Program-made: the position numbers and the translations under genes
NCBI GenBank assembly: GCA_021521415.1
Contig: JAIQDT010001131.1
Coordinates: 372,001-436,000, forward strand
Direction of reading: 5' to 3'
Source: Bidens hawaiensis
Lineage: Eukaryota > Streptophyta > Magnoliopsida > Asterales > Asteraceae
Length of the DNA stretch: 64,000 nt
Part shown: piece by piece, positions 1 through 11,299 of the stretch
Layout of the letters: the number at the start of each line of letters is the position of its first letter
How positions within the stretch are numbered: position 1 is the stretch's first letter
Notes under the pieces: model-generated
The model's database searches: none
What the model was told of the DNA's origin: nothing
Seen by the model: the letters and a program-made list of their open reading frames with translations, nothing else

Positions 1-660
1 TTCGGAAGGACTTTTTCTTTTAATTCACATGTTACTCGCTCCTGATCTTTTTTTTTTAACATCTTAAACATATATTAACTTTGCTAATAGCAAAGTTGGG
101 AGAACTAGAGAAGTTAAACTAACTTCGCCTCCAGGGTTTTCTGAAACTATATAATTCTCTTTTTGGTCAAACTAGGTCAAACAAACCTCTTAAACCCTCG
201 GCGAACTTGTCATTTGAATCAACCTTGACCAAATCAGGTTTTGTTCCGTATATAAGGTTTGTTAACTCATAAAAATTCATAATTTGCTACCTTCGCTCGT
301 TAATTTTTCTTATAAAGACTGTTAGTATTGATTTTCTTGAATATCCCTAATAAGCCATCAATTCTCCTCGTTGTTAGCGTATTGGTCATATGGAAGGTAC
401 AATGACCTTATTCGGATCTTGTGGTACCTGCGTTGATCTTCTGATCGTCCTTATTTGCAACCGAAAAGGCCTTCGAAATCTCACCTGATCCTACGGCGAA
501 GTTATCTGATTAGCGAAGTTATCACTAACTTCTCTTGAATAATAACTTCGCTGCATAAAGTCTGTAGATCTTAACCTCGTTGTGATATTAACTTCGCCTC
601 TACCTTGATAAGCGAAGTTATCAGTAGATTATACACCCCTCTGACTTAGCTAGTTTGCTT
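1..660 (+). other. Non-coding spacer of element A with GCGAAGTT/AACTTCGC motifs
   Basis: No credible coding frame is present. Copies of AACTTCGC or its complement GCGAAGTT occur repeatedly, especially at 480-630, in both orientations. The equivalent spacer of element B (11300-11950) has the same motif at higher density, so this is the region between the pol genes and the 3' ORF. Confidence 0.6.
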
Positions 661-667
661 CGTAGGT

Positions 668-3513
668 ATGGCTGAGGTTGCGGGTTCTGGTGGCACTGGT
701 GGTGATGGAGGAGACGGAGATAAGAGACATTTTTTTCCGGGACACAACATGTATGTGACATTAGACCCAGATACTCGTGGAGCAGAGGATTACTCTAAGA
801 TTATTGTGTTTCTCATTCGCTCAAGGATTTTTCATGCTATCACCATGACTCTTCCGATCTCTTTACCAAATATTAAAGACTTTTGGAGAACGGTTGAGTA
901 TGATTTAGGCGTGGAACCTCCGGTAATGCGTGCTACCATTAATTCACAAGTGGTGTAATTTTCAGCTGATCTGATACGAGTAGCCTTACAGTTTGGGTTT
1001 GTGGCAGAAGACGATGGTCCTACTGAGTATCCAACAACGTCTCGAAATGGTTATTTTCTTCGAATGGGTTATTCATGTCTTTTGGAAGACTCTCAACGAC
1101 GCAAAAGGGTTTTTGCTTGGTCAATGTCATTTCATCATGCATTCGTTGATAGTCTGCATGTCTGGTTGTAAAGCTAGTTCTGATAGAATGGGGGCGACGA
1201 TGCAATCTGCAATGACCGGGTTGACATACAATAAACCGCTTAGCTTTGGTCAGATGGTGTTTTATGAGATCGATCGTCAACGCAGAGAAGTGGCTAGGGA
1301 ACGATTCTTGATGTATCCCAAATTCCTGCAGATGATTCTTAATCATGTTACTCCGAAACTCCCACGACGTCGTCCTATCTCGTTCTTGGATAGTGTGTAC
1401 AAGAGGATTTTTGCTTAGTGTCAGACATCAAGTGCACGGAGCAATGTTGAACGTCGTCCGGAACACAATTCTTTGTTTGGATATCTTGTGAATCCTCCGT
1501 ATGTTGCTCCGCCAGGTGATGGGTTTGCTAATCCAGCTCTGGCACCAACTACTATTCCCTAACCACCTCATGTGGTTCAAGAGGCTCCAGTTCAATATGT
1601 TCCGGTTCATGATGCACCAGTTATTGATCCTATTATGTTTGTCGCCGAGGAGGTAGATCTTGACGCTGCCTTCGGGGGGCAAGGATTTTTCGATATTTTT
1701 GCGGATGATACATCTGAAGTTCAAGTGTCATTGGTTGATGTGTCTGGGGTTCATGCTCCGTTGGGTGCTTCTTTTGTGGGTCCATCAGTTACCTCAGTTG
1801 AGGATTCTGAGAAAACTTTTTCTGATTCATCTACAGATGATGCTATTGAGGCACAAGGGTTCTAGCCACTCATGAAAAGATACAGGGAAATAAAGGAAAG
1901 ATTCTGATGATGATAGTGAGTCTGATTATGAGAAGGAGTTGTATGCTCTAGTTAGACGATCCAAGAAGGCTAGGGGTGGTGAAAGTTTGCGTGCAGTTCA
2001 CTTTGCTCCTCCACAATTATCGAGTTTGTCTACACTTGTTTCATCTTCACCGGCTCCCTTGGCAATGACTTCTGGTGTATCCACGGTGGCTTTGTCAGCA
2101 CCATCTATTATACATTCTACGGTAGATATGTCTGCACTAGAGATTGTCTCTTTACCACCTCCTTCTGTTACTTCATCTGAGGTGGTCTCTGTGTTTGTTG
2201 ACTCAACATTGGTGGCTACTGTTGGTTCCTCTGTCTCAGCTTCACCTCTGGTAACTATTCCACCTACATCTGAGATTCCAGTAACTTAGGCATTCCACCA
2301 CCATATTCTCAGGATACCTCTCACATGTCATTTTCTTTTGACACTACTTTGTTGGATTCTGAGCGGATTGCGGCTCTGGAATGGGTTGTTGCTGAGCAGT
2401 CAAGGGTAAATGTTATTCAAACTCAAGCTATCCAACGTCTGGTGGCTGAAAATCAAATTCAGGCAGCCCTCCTGGGTGAACACGGTAAACTTTTTGATTT
2501 CTTAAAGAAGTACATAGCATCTCAAGGGGACAGTAGTTGCAAGGGGGATGAGCTAAGATTGAAGAGAAGGGAGGACATAAATGATGATCCCAATGCATCG
2601 AAAGATGCAGGTGGTGAGCTGCCACGAACTTCACAATCTCTTGGGGCTTCCACATCTTAAGGGGAGTCTTCTGCTCCATCTGGCAGTGCGGGTGGTGAAA
2701 CCATTGTTGTGGATGATAAGGCCGACATGGCTGATGATGTATTATCTTTCAGTGAGATTGAAAAGATTGGCCAACAGATTGAGATTGACAATGGTTTAGA
2801 AGAAGTGAGATACCTGATGATAGTATTGAACATGATATTCCTAGCGGTAGTCAAGAACAGTTGGGTCAATATGATATCATGTAGGGTGATTCCGAGTGGG
2901 AGGAAAAACCTAGGTGGAAGGAAAAATATGCATATTGGTTTTATGATGATTAGCTCAAGTTGTTTGTGGTTAAGAGGTATGATGGGATTCAGTACTTTGC
3001 AAAGAAACTGAGATAGTTCAACACTTTGCCTGAATGTGAGTTGAAGGATTTGGCATGTCTGAGCTTGATTAATAGGAGCAAGGATATGGTTGTTGGATGG
3101 GTCTGTAAGATTGTGTGGAATGAAGTAGTAAATGAGAAAAAGTTTAAGTTGTTAAAACCTCAGAAGGGAAAGCTAATTGAGGATTGCGAGCAGATGGAAA
3201 GCCTTGGATGGTGATGAAGTACAAACTAGTTCGATGTCTAAAAGAGGTTCCGATGAAGACAATGCCTCAAGATGTGATGAAAGACCTAAAATGCTGGTAT
3301 GTAGATTGCCAGACTGCTGAAGCTGTGATGGAAGACCAAGATGAACAGGAGATCTTAAGGGTGTATGATCCTATGCACCTGGTTAACTTGTCTCAAGCTA
3401 ATTTACATGTACTCAATGAAAGGAAGATCTTCTATATTCCTGCATGGAAAGATGATGCAAAGAAATATCAACGGTTGGTCTCAGTTTGTGTGAGACATGG
3501 TGTGCATGCCTGA
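668..3513 (+). pseudogene. Decayed 3' ORF of Copia element A (unknown function)
   Basis: A broken frame of about 900 codons starts at an ATG at 668 and ends at 3513, shortly before the polypurine tract. Fragments at 668-958, 993-1418, 1572-1865, 1939-2289, 2325-2660 and 3026-3513 match, in order, the 3' ORF of element B. The layout is a Gly-rich N-terminus, a conserved block with FLMYP(K/R)FLQMILNHV (near 1305-1350), a Ser/Thr/Val-rich stretch, a probable coiled coil (RIAALEWVVAEQSR, near 2365-2410) and a basic C-terminal block. Stops and frameshifts separate the pieces. Large ORFs of unknown function 3' of pol are known in Sireviruses, and similar products are common as hypothetical proteins in Asteraceae genomes. 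No function can be assigned. Confidence 0.75.
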
Positions 3514-3580
3514 AGATTGTCGGTACGGCTTTTTGGATTACAAGACGAGACGAAACTCTAAGTGAATCGAAGCTACTGCC

Positions 3581-3591
3581 AAGGGGGAGTC
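3581..3591 (+). promoter_or_regulatory. Polypurine tract of element A
   Basis: AAGGGGGAGTC lies directly before the LTR start TGTTGG. It is identical to the tract of element B read on its own strand. It would prime plus-strand DNA synthesis. Confidence 0.85.
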
Positions 3592-4001
3592 TGTTGGTTC
3601 ATTATGCCAGTAGTTCATTAGTTTTGAGTTTATCGTGTCTGTAATCGTTACATTGGTTGTTACGTTTTGGTGAACTTGTTAGTTTGTTCTTTTGGTTTAG
3701 CGAACTTAGCAGTCAGCGAAGTTAGGGACAATTTCGCCTAGCCTGTAAGGAGAAGTTGCCATGGTTTATATAAACCTAACTTCTTCCGTTCATTGTTAAT
3801 TGGTGAGTGATTTTGTGTGGACGGCTGGTTTATTGGTTAAGAGCTCTTAGAGCTAATAACAATTACGCCTTTGTTTTACATGTTCGTGTTTGTTACATGT
3901 TCATTACGTTATCTCGTTTATACACTCATATCGTATACTTAAGGGATTCCGCACCCTCCGTGTACGAGATACTCCTGTGTAGATCCGGCTGGGAACCTAC
4001 A
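3592..4001 (+). repeat. 3' LTR of element A (410 bp)
   Basis: Begins TGTTGG and ends CCTACA (TG...CA ends). The last 45 bases or so, including the stretch GATCCGGCTGGGAACCTACA, match the LTR ends of element B. The middle has diverged and keeps only weak versions of the GCGAAGTT hairpins. A and B therefore belong to one family, but A is an older or different subfamily. Confidence 0.9.
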
Positions 4002-4690
4002 GTTAATCTTGAGTTAGACAAAGAAACAAGTTGCCATGTAGTTCCAAGGCCAAGACCATATTTAGCACCATGCTACATGACAAAACCTCAATCCTAATAG
4101 AAGATCCACAAGCAAAAAGCAGATGTACTAGAGCCGATTGCCAAAATACATCTCCTTTCTAGTACCTATGCTAGGCCAATTCTGGTTATCGCATTCTTTG
4201 ATATTGGGTCAGCAACTTCGGTCTTGAACCTAGATATTCTCTCTGATGTACTGGGAGCCGCACCACCAAGGGTTTGTAGTAGCAAATGGTGAATTATTCA
4301 TAATCACTAAAAAGAGTGTTTCGATATACTTGAGAATATTCCTTATGTGTATAATTAAACATAGATACCTAGGATCAAATTGTCATGGAATAGATCTTTT
4401 ATTGGGATTTGATGTCCTCCACCAGTTACGAGATTTAAGGTACGGAAGAGAAGGACTCATATACAATAAAATTACAAAGCTTTGTAGAACCATCCCTAGA
4501 ATGTTTATGGTTTCCTTTTCTGCCTCTTTCAAAGAAATAAAAGAAAAATCATTCAAACTTCTTTATCTAACATCCATACAGAATTTCTCAAGAAGAACAG
4601 CTCCCCGTTATGTCTGAACTCATCTTTTTTTGTCACTTTACCATTCAAGAAAAATGAAGACATTAACCCCACAAGTGCCAGTCATCTAGG
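4002..4690 (+). pseudogene. Pararetroviral aspartic protease region, copy 1
   Basis: Around 4190-4240 the translated sequence has the retropepsin-type context FFDIGSATSVLN. The second copy (near 21675) reads FDTGS at the same place, so the catalytic Thr of the D-T-G motif is changed to Ile here. The rest (4246-4620) aligns with 21730-22130 but is broken by stops. In caulimovirids this domain precedes RT in the polyprotein, as it does here. Confidence 0.75.
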
Positions 4691-4691
4691 G

Positions 4692-5475
4692 ATGAATCCA
4701 GATCACACGAATCTGACTATCCAACAATGCCAAGAATTGGTAAATCAGAACCTTATTGATCCAACGACATCCGCATGGGCATGTGAAGCGTTCTATGTCA
4801 ATGTAAGAAGTGAACAAGTTAGAGGGAATCTAAGACTGGTTATTAACTATCAACTGCTGAATCACTTCTTGGCGTATGAAATTCCCACTTCCACAAAATA
4901 AGGTGTTATTCCACTCATTAGTTAATGAAAACGTTCTTACAAAGTTTGATCTCAAAGCTGGCTTCTGGCAGTTAGGAATCAGCCAAGAAGATAGACCAAA
5001 AACAACATTTTGTAGTCCAAATCATCATTACCAATGGAAAGTAATGTCGTTCGGGATAAAAAATGCACCATCTGTCTTCCAAAAGGCAATGATACGCATT
5101 TCGGAACCAATCCTCAGTAATGATTTGGTCTATATTCACGTCCTATTTTCAGAAACTAAAGAAGCTCATGCAGAATTCTTACAAATGTTCCACTACGTCG
5201 TCCAACAGTATGAGATTATGCTATCAGAAAAGATATTGGAGTTAGGAGTAAATTCCATTGAATTTCTTGGCATGATATTTACCGAGGGCAAGTACCAGCC
5301 TCAACCACCCATTGCCAAAGAACACCACCAGTTTCCAGATAAAATGACATCACTAAAAGAAACCCAACAGTTCCTTGGGTTAGTAAGTTATATGGTAGAT
5401 TTCCTGCCAAAGTTGTATGTTCATACAGCTCACATGTTCTCCATGCTAAAAAAGTGTCCACCCACTTGGACTTAA
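4692..5475 (+). pseudogene. Pararetroviral reverse transcriptase, copy 1
   Basis: RT-type sequence is in two overlapping frames (4692-4901 and 4876-5475). The frame changes near 4895, where copy 2 remains open. Recognisable are the FDLKAGFWQLGI block, a HYQW...SFGIKNAPS block and a C-terminal block typical of the RT-RNase H connection (FLGLVSYMVDFLPK). The place of the catalytic YxDD motif reads YIHV, so the active site is lost. HYQW and FGxKNAPS distinguish it from the Gypsy RTs elsewhere in the window and point to Caulimoviridae. Confidence 0.85.
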
Positions 5476-5489
5476 ATCAAGACACAAGC

Positions 5490-5960
5490 AGTTAGAAGAA
5501 TAAAGGAGGTTGCTGACAAAATGCCTCCTTTAAAGATTCCAACACAAACATACAAACGAATCTTGCAAATAGACGCAAGTGATGAGTACTGGGCGGCACT
5601 CTTGCTTGTAGAAGATGATAAGGATGTTAGAACAATATGTGGTTACAAAAGTGGCTTGCTCAAAGAATCAGAGAAGCATTATCATTCCACGTATAAAGAA
5701 ATCATAGCAGTTAAGAAAGGTATCAAATAATTTCAGTTCCAATTAATTGGACACAATTTTCTTATAGGAATTGACATGTCAGCTTTCCCAAAGATCCGAC
5801 AATTTAAGTAAAAGATTCTCCCATAAGCACAATTATTACGATGAGTGATTTGGTTTACTCAATGGACGTTCACTGCTAAACACCTAAAAGGAAACAGAAC
5901 ATCCTTGCATACTTCTTGTAAAGGCCAATGGAGTACAAGCCAAAGGTATATAAATAAAAT
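5490..5960 (+). pseudogene. Pararetroviral RNase H, copy 1
   Basis: A short open stretch at 5521-5730 has an RNase H start (QIDASDEYWAA) and the HYHSTYKE block. Weakly related sequence continues to about 5960 without an open frame. Copy 2 (22985-23240) lacks about 170 bp that are present here after 5725. Confidence 0.75.
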
Positions 5961-6023
5961 AAGCCACAAGAGATCCAACAACGACACACCAGACACCCTC
6001 ACATCCTACCTGCTATATTCATA

Positions 6024-6485
6024 ATGAATAGCCCTGGACCATCCAGCTCCCCAAACCCACTTGCCAAAGAACTCAAAGCCAAAAACGTTCCTGAAGAGAT
6101 CATAGAAGTGATTGCTGATCACAGTTTAAAAGAACGGTCTTTAATATGCTACAAAACTTTCCTCACAATCATCATGAAAAAATGTGGTACGTTCATGAAA
6201 ATAATCAGGTTTCAACCAGATTGTCCATTCAAGAACATCTTCCACATTAAAGACCTACAGCCTGCCAAAAGAAGCATTACGCCTTTTTGGTATCTCTTTG
6301 ATTCCCTCACGATTGTTGTGACTTGCAACTCCAGCAAGCTTCTCACCTACATAATCGATTGTCGATGTGAAAAGATGTCGACAGAAGCTACATATACTTT
6401 CACCCTGCTTCAATGCTTTCTCACTCCCCGCAACTGGATCGAAGAAATAAATTCCTCGAAGAATACACAGAGACAATCTCGTTGA
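6024..6485 (+). pseudogene. Unknown pararetroviral ORF downstream of RNase H, copy 1
   Basis: An open frame of 153 codons begins at an ATG just after the RNase H region. It matches 23330-23760 and 24080-24170 of copy 2. Compared with copy 2 it has lost about 300 bp between about 6460 and 6475, so its C-terminus is truncated. Features: a Ser/Pro-rich start, a charged helical segment (PEEIIEVIADHSLKERSL) and no recognised domain. Its position between RNase H and the promoter matches the second ORF of unknown function that I recall for florendoviruses. Confidence 0.55.
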
Positions 6486-6672
6486 TGTGTAGGATTACTT
6501 TGATCCATACGAAGACGATCCATCGCACCCAGACTCCCGTTGGAAATGAAAAGTTTGGTTTCTAAGAAGAAGAAGAACCCCTGAAATTTGTATTTTCTAG
6601 TGTGTTGAAGAATAAATCTTAATCAATCTTAAAATTATAAATGCATGTAGGTGAAATTTAAATATATCTTGG

Positions 6673-6800
6673 ATTGTGTGATGTAATCCATGATGTAACT
6701 GGACAGTGTGATGTAAGCATTGATGTCATGGACATCCATACTTGGCCTACAAAAGAAGGGTTCCCCTAGTTTGTAATCCATCCTTGGAAAGAATTAAAAA
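6673..6800 (+). promoter_or_regulatory. Decayed caulimovirid-type promoter, copy 1
   Basis: Two TGATGTAA boxes (6679 and 6709) correspond to the as-1-like boxes of copy 2, where the first is a perfect TGACGTAAG. They are followed by a TACAAAA sequence (6748-6754) where copy 2 has TATAAAA, then by CCCCTAGTTTGTAATCC, which is shared by both copies. The arrangement is like the 35S promoter, but both the TGACG core and the TATA box have changed, so activity is doubtful. Confidence 0.7.
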
Positions 6801-7540
6801 CTTCTTCTTATATATTTCTCTCTAGCCTCTCTTTACTTTCTCACTCTAAAATTTGAGTCTTTTCATCTTTTATTTTCCGGTGGGTTGTTTGAGGTTCCTA
6901 AGTCGAGCTTAGCCTTGTGTATTGAGGATCTTACTGCTCTTTCTAAAGATCAGACAAACACTCCCCCCTTTTACAATATCAAAGTTATAACCAGGCTCTT
7001 GTTCTGCTTTCTCAAATCTTTTAAGTATGCTCTATGACTGCCGACTTTAATTAGATCTCTCGCAATTGAACAACTGATATTGTTAAGGACTTGAACATTT
7101 TGATACCACTTGTAAACAATTCCCCTGTGTCGGCGGACAATTTTTTCGTGAGTGGTAAGAAGACGTTAAAGAAGAGAAGAGTCGCTGTAAGTCTCTAGTT
7201 TAGTATGAACTAGGAATACCTAGAAAGTGTTAGGTCACATTAAACTCAGATATGAACCAAGAGTCCAGTCTGTCCCGTTCTATGTTCAATCACCAATGTC
7301 TAGGATCGATTAGTTATATGAGTTCTGTTATCTATCTGATGATTTTAAAATTCTATCACCAGTATGCCTTTAGTTAACCTCTATCGTGTCTTCTTTAAAC
7401 CCAAAATTCTATTACAATAAGTGTCAAAAAATAATTAGTCCAAAACCCAACCCATGTGTCTAGGAGTATGTACAAACCTCCAAGTTCGATTCACACCAAC
7501 TTCTAGCCACAACCGCTACAAACCTAGTAATCCCTTTCCC
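6800..7540 (+). other. Pararetroviral leader region, no gene seen
   Basis: The first 130 bases match 24420-24597 of copy 2 (pyrimidine-rich TCTCTCTAGCCTCTCT and GGTGGGTTGTTTGAGG). The rest is AT-rich with no supported frame. A TGATACCACTTGT string near 7103 looks like a retroelement primer site in reverse, but nothing around it supports an LTR. Confidence 0.5.
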
Positions 7541-7921
7541 CAAATCTTCTAAGGATGTACCAAGCACAAGGCATCACACATATCCACTTTGGTGCGATAA
7601 GATTAGCCCTGACCTTCCACGGTAGAATATTTATACCAGCGTTCTCCCGGATCGCGTTAGTTGATTCCAAATTTGTGGAATACCACCACGCCTATATTGG
7701 TACTATCCAGACCATGCTCTACGTCGGACTGTGTTTGTCACCTTCTACACAAACTTCAACATGCCTCTTAATGATCCATCAATATTAACCGAACCAAAAT
7801 CTCATATTCTTATTGGAGTTGACCAACATGTTAACACCTTTCAAGAGACCTTCCACTACTAGATGGAGTCAATGATCCAAAATCACTCTTTGGACATCCT
7901 GGTTATCGAGCATGATAATTC
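7540..7921 (+). pseudogene. Pararetroviral movement protein, upstream fragment
   Basis: The frame containing the ATG at 7555 has the conserved caulimovirid movement-protein pattern: a HIHFGAIRLALT block, then an ARIALVDS/YHHA block, then an IGT block. These proteins modify plasmodesmata for cell-to-cell spread. One in-frame stop occurs near 7860. The frame is cut at 7921 by element B and continues at 20103. The N-terminal part expected upstream is not recognisable. Confidence 0.8.
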
Positions 7922-8321
7922 TGTAGGTTCCCAGCCGGATCTACACGGAAATATCTTGTTCTACGTAGGTGCGGAATCCCTACGTAAGACGATATGAGCG
8001 TATAATCGATATACGTTAAACACAAGCAAACACATGTTACAAAAACAAAGAACACATTGTATTGCAACTAATAACACGTGATATATCAATCACCGATTAC
8101 CCGTACTGCAACCACTACACAAATAACCCGTAGGCTGACCTATATATCAAACGACAACTTCGCCTAACATGTTTAGGCGAAGTTGTCACTAACTTCGCTT
8201 GTTCCACAAGTTCGCCTATATAAGGCGAACTTGTGAGACAAGTTCGCTTAAACATCAATACACATCCAAATAACACGATTACGGACACTAGATACTGAAC
8301 TACTGACATCATGTACCAACA
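7922..8321 (-). repeat. 3' LTR of element B (400 bp)
   Basis: Plus-strand ends are TGTAGG and CCAACA. It is about 97% identical by eye to 19698-20097. It contains two hairpins built from the GGCGAAGTT/GGCGAACTT motif (8153-8187 and 8205-8235). On the element's strand it is the 3' LTR because the polypurine tract abuts it. Confidence 0.95.
8153..8235. repeat. Twin hairpins in LTR of element B, one enclosing a TATA-like loop
   Basis: First hairpin: perfect 15 bp arms 8153-8167 and 8173-8187 around the loop CATGT, with the arm core AACTTCGCC. Second hairpin: 13 bp arms 8205-8217 and 8223-8235 around the loop ATATA, giving a TTATATAG string on the element strand. In the other LTR the first hairpin is intact (19929-19963). 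The second is present with two changes. Confidence 0.8.
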
Positions 8322-8332
8322 GACTCCCCCTT
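8322..8332 (-). promoter_or_regulatory. Polypurine tract of element B
   Basis: On the - strand it reads AAGGGGGAGTC, directly before the 3' LTR, identical to that of element A. It marks the start of plus-strand synthesis. Confidence 0.9.
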
Positions 8333-8401
8333 GGCAGTAGCTTCATATCTCTATCTTCAATCACGTGTCTTGTAATCTCAAAAATCTTGTATCTTCCATC
8401 T

Positions 8402-11275
8402 TCAAGCATGAACGCCTTCTCGTACACAAACTGAAACTACTCTTTGATATTTCTTTGCTTCTTCTTTCCAAGCAGGAATGTAAAATATCTTTTTCTCGTT
8501 TAGCACCTGCAGATTAGCTTGAGACAAATTCACTAAATGCATAGGATCATATACTCTCATCAGCTCTTGTTCATTTCATCCTCCATTACTGCTTCAGCTA
8601 TTTCACTATCAACGTACCACCATTTCAGATCTTTGAGCACATCCTTAGGCATTTGTTTCATCGGCACTTCTTTTAGACACCGGATCGGCTTATACTTCAT
8701 TATCATCCAAGGCTTGCCATCTGCTCTCATTCCTCTGTCTTTGTCTTCAACGAGCTTTCCTTTCTGTGGTTTCAACAGCTCGAACTTTTTCTCCTTTATG
8801 CTTTCCTTCCAGACTATCTTTCCAATGATCCTAGCCATGTTATCATCACTCCTGTTGATCAACCCCAACCTGGCTAAGTCCTTCACTTCACATTCAGGAA
8901 ACGTATTCAACGATCTCAACAACCTCTTGAAATACTGAACCCCATCGTACCGTTTAATCACAAAAAGCCTCAACTGCTCATCATATAACCAGCATATAAT
9001 CCCCTTTTTCGATTCAGCATAACCCCTGATGTTGTAACTTTTCTTGAACATAGTAGGTACCCCGCCGGTTTCTTAGTCTTTACGAACCACTGAGCGTAGC
9101 CTTCTTTCCATCTTGGCTGCTCCTCCCATTCTGTCTCATCACATCCCGTATCTTGACCCAAATCTGACTTTTCAACATCTGGAATTTCATGTTCAACGTT
9201 GTCCTCCACAATCTCTCCTTCTTCAACTTCATCGTCAATCACGATCTCAGCCCCTATCTTCTCAATCTCTTCCAATGGTAACACATCATCATCATCATCT
9301 AACACCTCCTCAGCATCCACAACCACCACATCATCACCCCCTGAACCGCCAGCTGCACTCGTTGACTCCCCCTGAGATGTGGAAGTCCCAAGAGCTTGTT
9401 CAGTTCTTGGCAACTCACCACCTGCACCTTTCGATGCATTGGGATCATCGTCTCGATCGTTGCTCTTTTTTGTCCTCAGCTCGTCACCCTTACAGCTCGT
9501 CTCCCCCTGAGATGCCAAGAAATGTTTCAAGGCATCAAATATTTTACCATGCTCGATCAGGAGGGATGACTGAATTTGATTCTCCGCAACGAGGCGCTGA
9601 ATAGCATGAGTCTGGATAAGATTTACTCTTGATTGTTCTGCCACGACCCTTTCAAGCGCTGCTATTCTTTCCGAATCGGATAAGGTTGCATCGAAATCAA
9701 ACCTCATATGTGATATGTCTTGAGCGTACGGAGGAGGGATTCCCAATGTAACCGGCACCTCAGAAACAAGTGGAAACGTAACCGCAGGTGGTATCGTAAC
9801 CGACAACCCTGCAGTGGCAACAACTGTCGACTCAACAAACCTTGCTACAACCTCCGATGGAGTAAGAGATGGAGGTGGCAAGGACACAATCTCCGAAGCC
9901 GAGAGCTGTAGTGTAGTGGGTGGGATGCCGAAGGAAGATGAGGTAGTTACCACGGGAACATCCGCGGCGCTTAACCCTGTAACTGGCAGTGATGAAGGGA
10001 CCATAGTCATACCAGACAGTGCGGGTGGAGTGAAACGAACCACCCTTGAGCTCTCACCAGCTCCCGAACCTGCACTCACTCTTTCTCTTCTCGATCTTCG
10101 AACCAACCGATGTAAATCTTCCTCAAAATCCGAATCACTGTCATCGGTGTCTCTCTTCCTCTTCCCGTGAATTCTTTCTTGAGTAATCAGAATCTGTCTT
10201 GCTTCATTCACATCATCATTTGAAGAGTCAGAATCAGTCTCCCGTAGCTGTCATAGCCACATCCACACTAGTAACCTGTGCAACCGAGACTTGCACCTCT
10301 TCCTCTGGACCAACACGATCCATATCGAAGAAACCTTGGCCGCCAAAAGCAGCTTCAAGGTCTACATTTTCCTTCAGTGCCACAACAGGAGCAGCAGGTA
10401 AAGCTTGTTGTACCTCAGGTGGTGGTTGAGGTGCTCCAGCCTGTTGTGGTGCCGGATCCCGAAACTCGTCCCCGCGAGCTGCAACATACTCGGGATTGAT
10501 CAAGTACCCAAACAATGGAGTATGTCGAGGACGGAGCTCAGGCTTACTTCTTGCACTTGATGATCTACACTGAGCGAAGATTCTCTTGCTTACACTCTCC
10601 ACATATCTAATCGGGCGGCGCTGAGGTAACGTGGGAGCAACGTGATTCAAGATCATTTGAAGGAATCTTGGATACATCAGGAATCTCTCACGCGCCACCG
10701 CTCGTCTTTGACGGTCTATCTCGTAGAACACCATCTGACTAAAGCTATAACGCTTATTGTAAGTCAGTGCAGTCATCGCCCACTGCATCGTCGCACCGAT
10801 TCCATCTGTACCAGCCTTTCTCCTCGACATACACATGATCATCACGTGCATGAGAAAGCGCCATTGGTCAAATAAAAACCCCCTGCGTCTCTGAGTATCC
10901 ACCAAAGGACCAGAATAGCCCATTCTCAGAAAAGCACCATCTCTGAATGGAGCCACGAAGTCGGTAGGGTCATTTCTCGTTTCATCCCCAAACTGTAAAG
11001 CCACCCTGATCTGCTCAGACGAGAACTGCACTACCTGATTGTTAACCGTTGCACGCATAACTGGGCGCTCGACTCGACAATCATATTCCACTGTCTGCCA
11101 GAAATCCTCTATGTTTGGCAAAAAGATAGGCAGTCTTGTAGTAATAGCGTGGAAGATACGCGAGCGGATAAGAAACGTGATGATTTATGTACATGTTATG
11201 CCCCGGGAAAAACTGTCGGTTGTTGTCTCCACCTTCATCACCACCTGCACCACCTGCTCCAGCAACAGCTGCCAT
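8402..11275 (-). pseudogene. Large 3' ORF of Copia element B (unknown function)
   Basis: The frame starts at the ATG at 11275 (Gly-rich MAAVAGAGGAGG) and ends at a stop at 8402-8404, about 950 codons. It is broken into 11081-11275, 10234-11121, 8970-10211 and 8560-9051 by frameshifts. Order: Gly-rich start; conserved block with DFWQTVEYD and FLMYPRFLQMILNHV (about residues 50-260); Pro/Ala/Gln-rich stretch; Ser/Thr/Val-rich stretch; coiled coil with RIAALERVVAEQSR; acidic tract; basic C-terminal block with YDGVQYFKRLLRS. No signal peptide or membrane helix is visible, so it does not look like the env-like ORF of SIRE1. Position directly after pol and before the polypurine tract is shared with element A. 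The function is unknown. Confidence 0.8.
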
Positions 11276-11299
11276 TTCTACAACAAAAACAGTCTAAGT

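Larger units (their letters stand above)
1..4001 (+). mobile_element. Copia element A (Sirevirus-like), 3' part only
   Basis: This is the right-hand part of a + strand LTR retrotransposon whose gag, pol and 5' LTR lie outside the window. Seen: a motif-rich spacer, a decayed 3' ORF (668-3513), a polypurine tract (3581-3591) and a 3' LTR (3592-4001) starting TGTTGG and ending CCTACA. The same parts occur in the same order, on the other strand, in complete element B, which has a Copia pol. That is why A is called Copia. The 5 bases after the LTR are GTTAA, and the sequence then continues as pararetrovirus. The left target duplication cannot be tested here. Confidence 0.85.

Noticed and set aside
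7095..7115. Reverse tRNA-Met primer-like string near 7103 in the viral leader
   Set aside because: No LTR end lies beside it and the match is partial. Chance or an old fragment is more likely.
8402..11275. 3' ORF of element B as an env-like gene
   Set aside because: I see no signal peptide, membrane helix or furin-like site. The coiled coil alone is not enough.
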